Part shown: positions 60,809-64,000 of the stretch, piece by piece
Layout: every line of letters starts with the position of its first letter
Numbering within the stretch: the first letter of the stretch is position 1
DNA from: Amniculibacterium aquaticum
GTDB taxonomy: Bacteria > Bacteroidota > Bacteroidia > Flavobacteriales > Weeksellaceae
Length of the DNA: 64,000 bases
NCBI RefSeq assembly: GCF_003852705.1
Contig: NZ_REFA01000001.1
Location: 186,001 to 250,000 of the forward strand
Direction: 5' to 3'
Notes under the pieces: model-generated
What the model was told of the DNA's origin: nothing
The model's input: only the letters and a program-made list of their open reading frames with translations
Database searches by the model: none
Position numbers and translations under genes: made by a program

Positions 60809-60880
60809 TAGCCTATAGGGGAATCGAACCCCTGTTGCAAGAATGAAAATCTTGAGTCCTAACCACTAGACGAATAGGCC
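60809..60880 (-). tRNA. tRNA-Glu (anticodon TTC), copy 2
   Basis: 72 nt. The minus strand begins GGCCTATTCGTCTAGTGG. Anticodon stem CAAGA/TCTTG around loop TTTTCAT gives anticodon TTC; the T arm is identical to copy 1. The acceptor stem differs from copy 1 at paired positions (CCTAT/ATAGG against CCCGT/ACGGG), so pairing is preserved. It has its own promoter at 60894-60923. Confidence 0.95.
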
Positions 60881-60893
60881 GTTTTTCCGGTTG

Positions 60894-60923
60894 CAAAAGT
60901 AGGAATATTTTTTATATCTGCAA
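60894..60923 (-). promoter_or_regulatory. promoter of tRNA-Glu (copy 2)
   Basis: Minus strand: -33 TTG (60921-60923), 19-bp spacer, -7 TACTTTTG (60894-60901), 13 bp before the tRNA 5' end. Confidence 0.65.
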
Positions 60924-60936
60924 GTGTATTTTTAAT

Positions 60937-62235
60937 TTATTTTATTTTTTTTTCGATTACTGAGTTTTTTATCCCTTTGGCCTCTATTTCTTTTTGCAGT
61001 TTTATAGCGTCTTCCAGGTTGTTTACCTTACCGTAAGTATAATAGAATATACCGTCCTTCTTGTTTCTTTCCAATGGACTAAGCGTTTGTTGTACATACG
61101 ATTTCGAGTTTAACTTCTCTTTACTTACAGCAACTTCTAAGGTGTAATATCCAAAATTGATGCTTTGGTTTGGGACGAAGCCAACGGAATAAGAATTTCT
61201 AAATCCTGCATCTCTTGCAGTCTTTTGGTTGTTGTCTCTTATAGAAGCCATATTGGTAGCACCATAATAATATTTGTACATGTCGTTTTCCTTTAAGATC
61301 AAAATGTTGTTGAGACCTTTTAGTTCGGGGTCGTTTTCATTGTATTTGTTGGCGCTGCTGAATAAAAAGATTCTGAAATCATTTTTCAAAGGAATTTCAG
61401 CGGGTTTGTCTTCTTTTTTAGGTCCGGATTTTATTCCACTTTTTTGATCAATGGTTTTCTTGTATTTGATGATCGCATCAAAGATGCTGGCTGCAACTTC
61501 GTCTTGGCCGTTGTCGGAAGCCAGATATCGAGCATCTTCCGGATTGTTGATGAAGCCGGTTTCTATCAAAACAGAAGGCATGGCATTCATCCTAAGGACA
61601 TGGAGATCCTTTTGCATTACTCCTCTGGAGTATCTTTTGTCTTTGTTTACAAAATTTTCTTCCACCAATGCTCCAAAGGTAAGACTGGCCATAAGGTATT
61701 TGCTTTGGTTAACCTTTAATGCAATTAGGGATTCCGGAGAACTGGGATCGTAAGACGCGAATCGTTCTCTATCCTTGTCGTCTAAAAAGACCACATCGTT
61801 CTCTCTTTTAGCAACTTCTAAGTTGGTTTTGTTTTGGTTAGGACCTTGTACAAAAGTCTCTGTACCTGTAGCAGTCGCTATTTTGCTGGCGGTAGAATTT
61901 ACATGTACGGATATAAATAAGTCGGCTTTGCTGTTGTTGGCCAAGTCGGTTCTATCTCCTAAGGACGGGTAGAAATCTTCCTTTCTGGTGTAGATCACTT
62001 TGTATTCTTTGTTTTTTTCCAACATCCTACCCAGTTTTAGTACGATTGCCAAGGTGATGTCTTTTTCACGAACGGTACCCAAATCGTCGTATTTTCTAGT
62101 TGCACCCGGATCTTTTTCGCCACCGTGACCTGCATCTAGGACGATGGTGAATTTTTTTTGAGCCATCGTTAATCCAAATAAAAAAACGAAAATGAATGTG
62201 AAATATCTTTTAAAATAAAATCTTATTAGGTTCAT
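60937..62235 (-). CDS. N-acetylmuramoyl-L-alanine amidase (Amidase_3) with SPOR-like tail
   Basis: 432 residues. Signal peptide to about residue 26 (FVFLFGLTMAQ). Amidase_3 zinc site: His37 (LDAGHGG), Glu57 (TVREKDI), His111 (ISVHVN), with catalytic Glu225 (VLIETGFINN). An insertion between the second His and Glu (about 125-200) is of the kind that can gate the active site. After a Lys/Pro linker (about 275-290) the C-terminal 140 residues look like a SPOR-type domain (YTYGKVNNLEDAIKLQKEIEAKG). It cleaves peptide stems from glycan strands, probably at division. Confidence 0.92.
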   Translation of the reverse strand: MNLIRFYFKRYFTFIFVFLFGLTMAQKKFTIVLDAGHGGEKDPGATRKYDDLGTVREKDITLAIVLKLGRMLEKNKEYKVIYTRKEDFYPSLGDRTDLANNSKADLFISVHVNSTASKIATATGTETFVQGPNQNKTNLEVAKRENDVVFLDDKDRERFASYDPSSPESLIALKVNQSKYLMASLTFGALVEENFVNKDKRYSRGVMQKDLHVLRMNAMPSVLIETGFINNPEDARYLASDNGQDEVAASIFDAIIKYKKTIDQKSGIKSGPKKEDKPAEIPLKNDFRIFLFSSANKYNENDPELKGLNNILILKENDMYKYYYGATNMASIRDNNQKTARDAGFRNSYSVGFVPNQSINFGYYTLEVAVSKEKLNSKSYVQQTLSPLERNKKDGIFYYTYGKVNNLEDAIKLQKEIEAKGIKNSVIEKKIK

Positions 62236-62258
62236 CTCTAAATTTTAAAAATTATATT

Positions 62259-62266
62259 TAATTTTG
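62259..62266 (+). promoter_or_regulatory. -7 box for the LptD-like gene
   Basis: TAATTTTG, 25 bp before the proposed TTG start at 62292. No clear -33 element. Confidence 0.45.
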
Positions 62267-62291
62267 AAGCCGAATTTTTATACTTATAAAA

Positions 62292-64000
62292 TTGTTCAGT
62301 AACTGCTCCAAAAATATATTACATATTTTAATTATCCTAATTTTTAACAATTTTTTAGCACAACAAAAAAGTGATAAATTATTGGCTGTTAAAAAGAATC
62401 AGGATACCGTTTCCCCCACAACGACTACCCAAAAAGAAGCGTTGGACGATGTTGTTCGGTATAAAGCCGAAAGCATAAGAAATGATTTGCCTAAAAAGAT
62501 GACTTATCTCAAGCATAAAGCTCAGGTGAAATATCAAGATATGCAAGTAGATGCCGATTATATTAGTATAGATTGGGATAAAGGAGTGATTTTCGCCCAA
62601 GGTAAGTTGGATTCTCTAGAAAAGGTTTTAGAACCGGTTGTCACCCTGCAAGGAGGTAAAAAATACGAAACGGATCACTTTAATTTTAACTATAAAACCA
62701 AAAGAGCCATTGCATTTAATGCCCGAACCGAAGAAAGTGAAGGGGTTATTGTAGCCAAAAAAACAAAAAAATACAACGATACGGTATTTTTTATGAAAAA
62801 TGGCGTTTTTACGACCGACGAATATTTTATTAAGAAAAAAGACAGTCTTCCGGATTACCACATGCTGGCGTCCAGTATAAAATTGGTGAAAGGGAAAAAT
62901 AAGTCTCAAATAATCACCGGGCCTATTCAATTGTTTGTAGAAGGGGTTCCAACTCGGTTGATACTGCCTTTTGCAGTGTTGCCGTTTTCAGATAACCGAA
63001 GTGCCGGAATCCTGATCCCAAGTTTTGGTGAAAGACAGGATGTCGGGTTTTTCTTGAACGGTTTGGGATATTACCAACCTCTGGGTGAGCACTTTGACCT
63101 TAAAATTCTTTCGGACATCTATACCAAAGGGAGCTGGAACATCCGACCTGAGGTCAATTATGTGAAAAAATATAAATACAGCGGTAGTTTTCAGTCCGAT
63201 TTCGGAACGACCATTCGTGGGATCAACGGATTGGATAATTATTCTAAAAACAGAACTTTTAGAGTTTCTTGGAGGCACAGCCAGGATCCTAAAGCCAATC
63301 CTTTCCTGAATTTTTCGGCCTCTGTGGATATTGTAAGCTCTAAGTTTTACAACAACACCATCAACAACAATTACATTTTCAACCAAAATGTGTTGAATGC
63401 ACAACAAAATTCGACCATTAGTTTAACCAAAAGATTTTTGACCTTGCCGCTAACCATCACCGGGACTGCAGGTTATTCTCAAAACTTTTCTACCGGATTT
63501 TCGGATATTCGTTTGCCTCAGATGAATGTGGCCATCAATCAGTTTTATCTCTTCAATCCCAAATCCGGGATAAGACAAGGCTTGTTGGAAAATATTACCG
63601 TGAATACGGGATTTGATTTCAACAATTATGTGTCGGTTACCGAGGATCAACTGTTCAAAAAAGAAATGTGGGACAATATGCAAACGGGACTGAAGAACAG
63701 CATTGCCTTGGGAACCAATACCACCATTGCAAAATATTTTACCTTTAGCTTGGGAGCCAATATCAATAACGGTCTGACTACGAAATCCCTGAACCGTTCT
63801 TACAATCCAATAGAAAATAAAGTGGTTGATGAAATGAACAAAGGGATTGCAGGATTTTCGTATTTTTCGGCATCTACCAGTGTGCAAACTACTTTGTACA
63901 AAACGGTCATGTTCAAGAAAGGATCTGCAATACAAGGGATACGACACATGATGACTCCACAGATTAGTTTTAATTATTCACCGGATTTTGGAAAACCCGA
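62292..64000 (+). CDS. lptD: LptD-like outer membrane LPS-assembly protein, N-terminal part
   Basis: 569 residues to the window edge; the C-terminus is missing. No ATG opens the frame before the signal-like segment. TTG at 62292 gives (M)FSNCSKNILHILIILIFNNFLAQQ, and the -7 box 25 bp upstream supports it. Next come an OstA-like beta-jellyroll (VKYQDMQVDADYISIDWDKG) and the LptD-type block VPTRLILPFAVLPFSDNRSAGILIPSFG, then barrel strands (GLGYYQPLGEHFDLKILSDIY). It inserts LPS or lipooligosaccharide into the outer membrane, consistent with the polysaccharide cluster elsewhere in the window. Confidence 0.88.
   Translation, partial: MFSNCSKNILHILIILIFNNFLAQQKSDKLLAVKKNQDTVSPTTTTQKEALDDVVRYKAESIRNDLPKKMTYLKHKAQVKYQDMQVDADYISIDWDKGVIFAQGKLDSLEKVLEPVVTLQGGKKYETDHFNFNYKTKRAIAFNARTEESEGVIVAKKTKKYNDTVFFMKNGVFTTDEYFIKKKDSLPDYHMLASSIKLVKGKNKSQIITGPIQLFVEGVPTRLILPFAVLPFSDNRSAGILIPSFGERQDVGFFLNGLGYYQPLGEHFDLKILSDIYTKGSWNIRPEVNYVKKYKYSGSFQSDFGTTIRGINGLDNYSKNRTFRVSWRHSQDPKANPFLNFSASVDIVSSKFYNNTINNNYIFNQNVLNAQQNSTISLTKRFLTLPLTITGTAGYSQNFSTGFSDIRLPQMNVAINQFYLFNPKSGIRQGLLENITVNTGFDFNNYVSVTEDQLFKKEMWDNMQTGLKNSIALGTNTTIAKYFTFSLGANINNGLTTKSLNRSYNPIENKVVDEMNKGIAGFSYFSASTSVQTTLYKTVMFKKGSAIQGIRHMMTPQISFNYSPDFGKP
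62309..62316 (-). promoter_or_regulatory. -7 box for the amidase gene
   Basis: CAAAAATA on the plus strand is TATTTTTG on the minus strand, 74 bp before the amidase start and inside the first codons of the divergent LptD-like gene. Confidence 0.35.

Noticed and set aside
62379-63947. Minus-strand reading frames opposite the LptD-like gene
   Set aside because: They lack family features; the plus strand has one long frame with clear LptD motifs.

Overview
The window is a low-GC chromosome segment from a flavobacterium, most likely the Chryseobacterium/Elizabethkingia group (Weeksellaceae). Evidence: a SusC/SusD pair, a subtilase with a type IX secretion C-terminal sorting domain, the bacillithiol enzyme BshC, a GYDIA-type GHMP kinase, lipoproteins with short lipoboxes, almost no Shine-Dalgarno sequences, and repeated Bacteroidota-type promoters (-7 box TAnnTTTG, often with a TTTG/TTG about 19-20 bp upstream). 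The organism is inferred from gene content; no rRNA gene is present.

Layout. (1) 1-8.0 kb: the 5' part of a GH3-family gene, a small exported basic protein, mfd, three lipoprotein genes and pth. (2) 8.1-9.2 kb: a small unknown protein and a beta-carbonic anhydrase. (3) 9.2-38.8 kb: one large surface-polysaccharide (O-antigen or capsule) region. It holds eleven classical glycosyltransferases plus a GT61 enzyme, four hexapeptide-repeat acyltransferases, an acyltransferase-3, two methyltransferases, AsnB, a YdjC deacetylase, a FemAB-like and a GNAT transferase, an FdtA-type 3,4-ketoisomerase, a Wzm/Wzt ABC exporter, RmlA and RmlB. Most genes are on the minus strand; a plus-strand block (15.35-20.73 kb) sits inside it. 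The gene set fits dTDP-glucose being made into a dTDP-4-keto-6-deoxysugar, ketoisomerised and N-acetylated, then used in a chain exported by Wzm/Wzt. The aminotransferase (FdtB/DegT type) that should act between ketoisomerase and acetyltransferase is not in the window. (4) 39.1-43.9 kb: rimP-nusA-infB. (5) 44.2-52.9 kb: exported proteins (subtilase, SusC/SusD, porin). (6) 52.9-64 kb: bshC, a LysM/periplasmic-binding protein, fabD, GYDIA kinase, pckA, aroQ, two tRNA-Glu genes around rpsT, an amidase and the start of an LptD-like gene.

The most unusual content lies in the polysaccharide region. Two genes for four-helix-bundle proteins (S23/bAvd-like) are inserted between transport and sugar genes. 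Each is framed by degenerate short-unit tandem arrays in inverted orientation: units of 6 bp at the first locus, 8 bp at the second. The arrays run into the stop codons of neighbouring genes. The second four-helix gene is frameshifted. A similar 6-bp/7-bp repeat tract lies in frame inside a GT4 gene at 11.5 kb, and 15-bp repeats abut the start codon of a nearby AAA ATPase. Separately, a RAYT-type (Y1/HUH) transposase is surrounded by three copies of a long REP-like palindrome whose stems show compensatory changes.

All functional calls rest on motifs and family memory; no database search was run.
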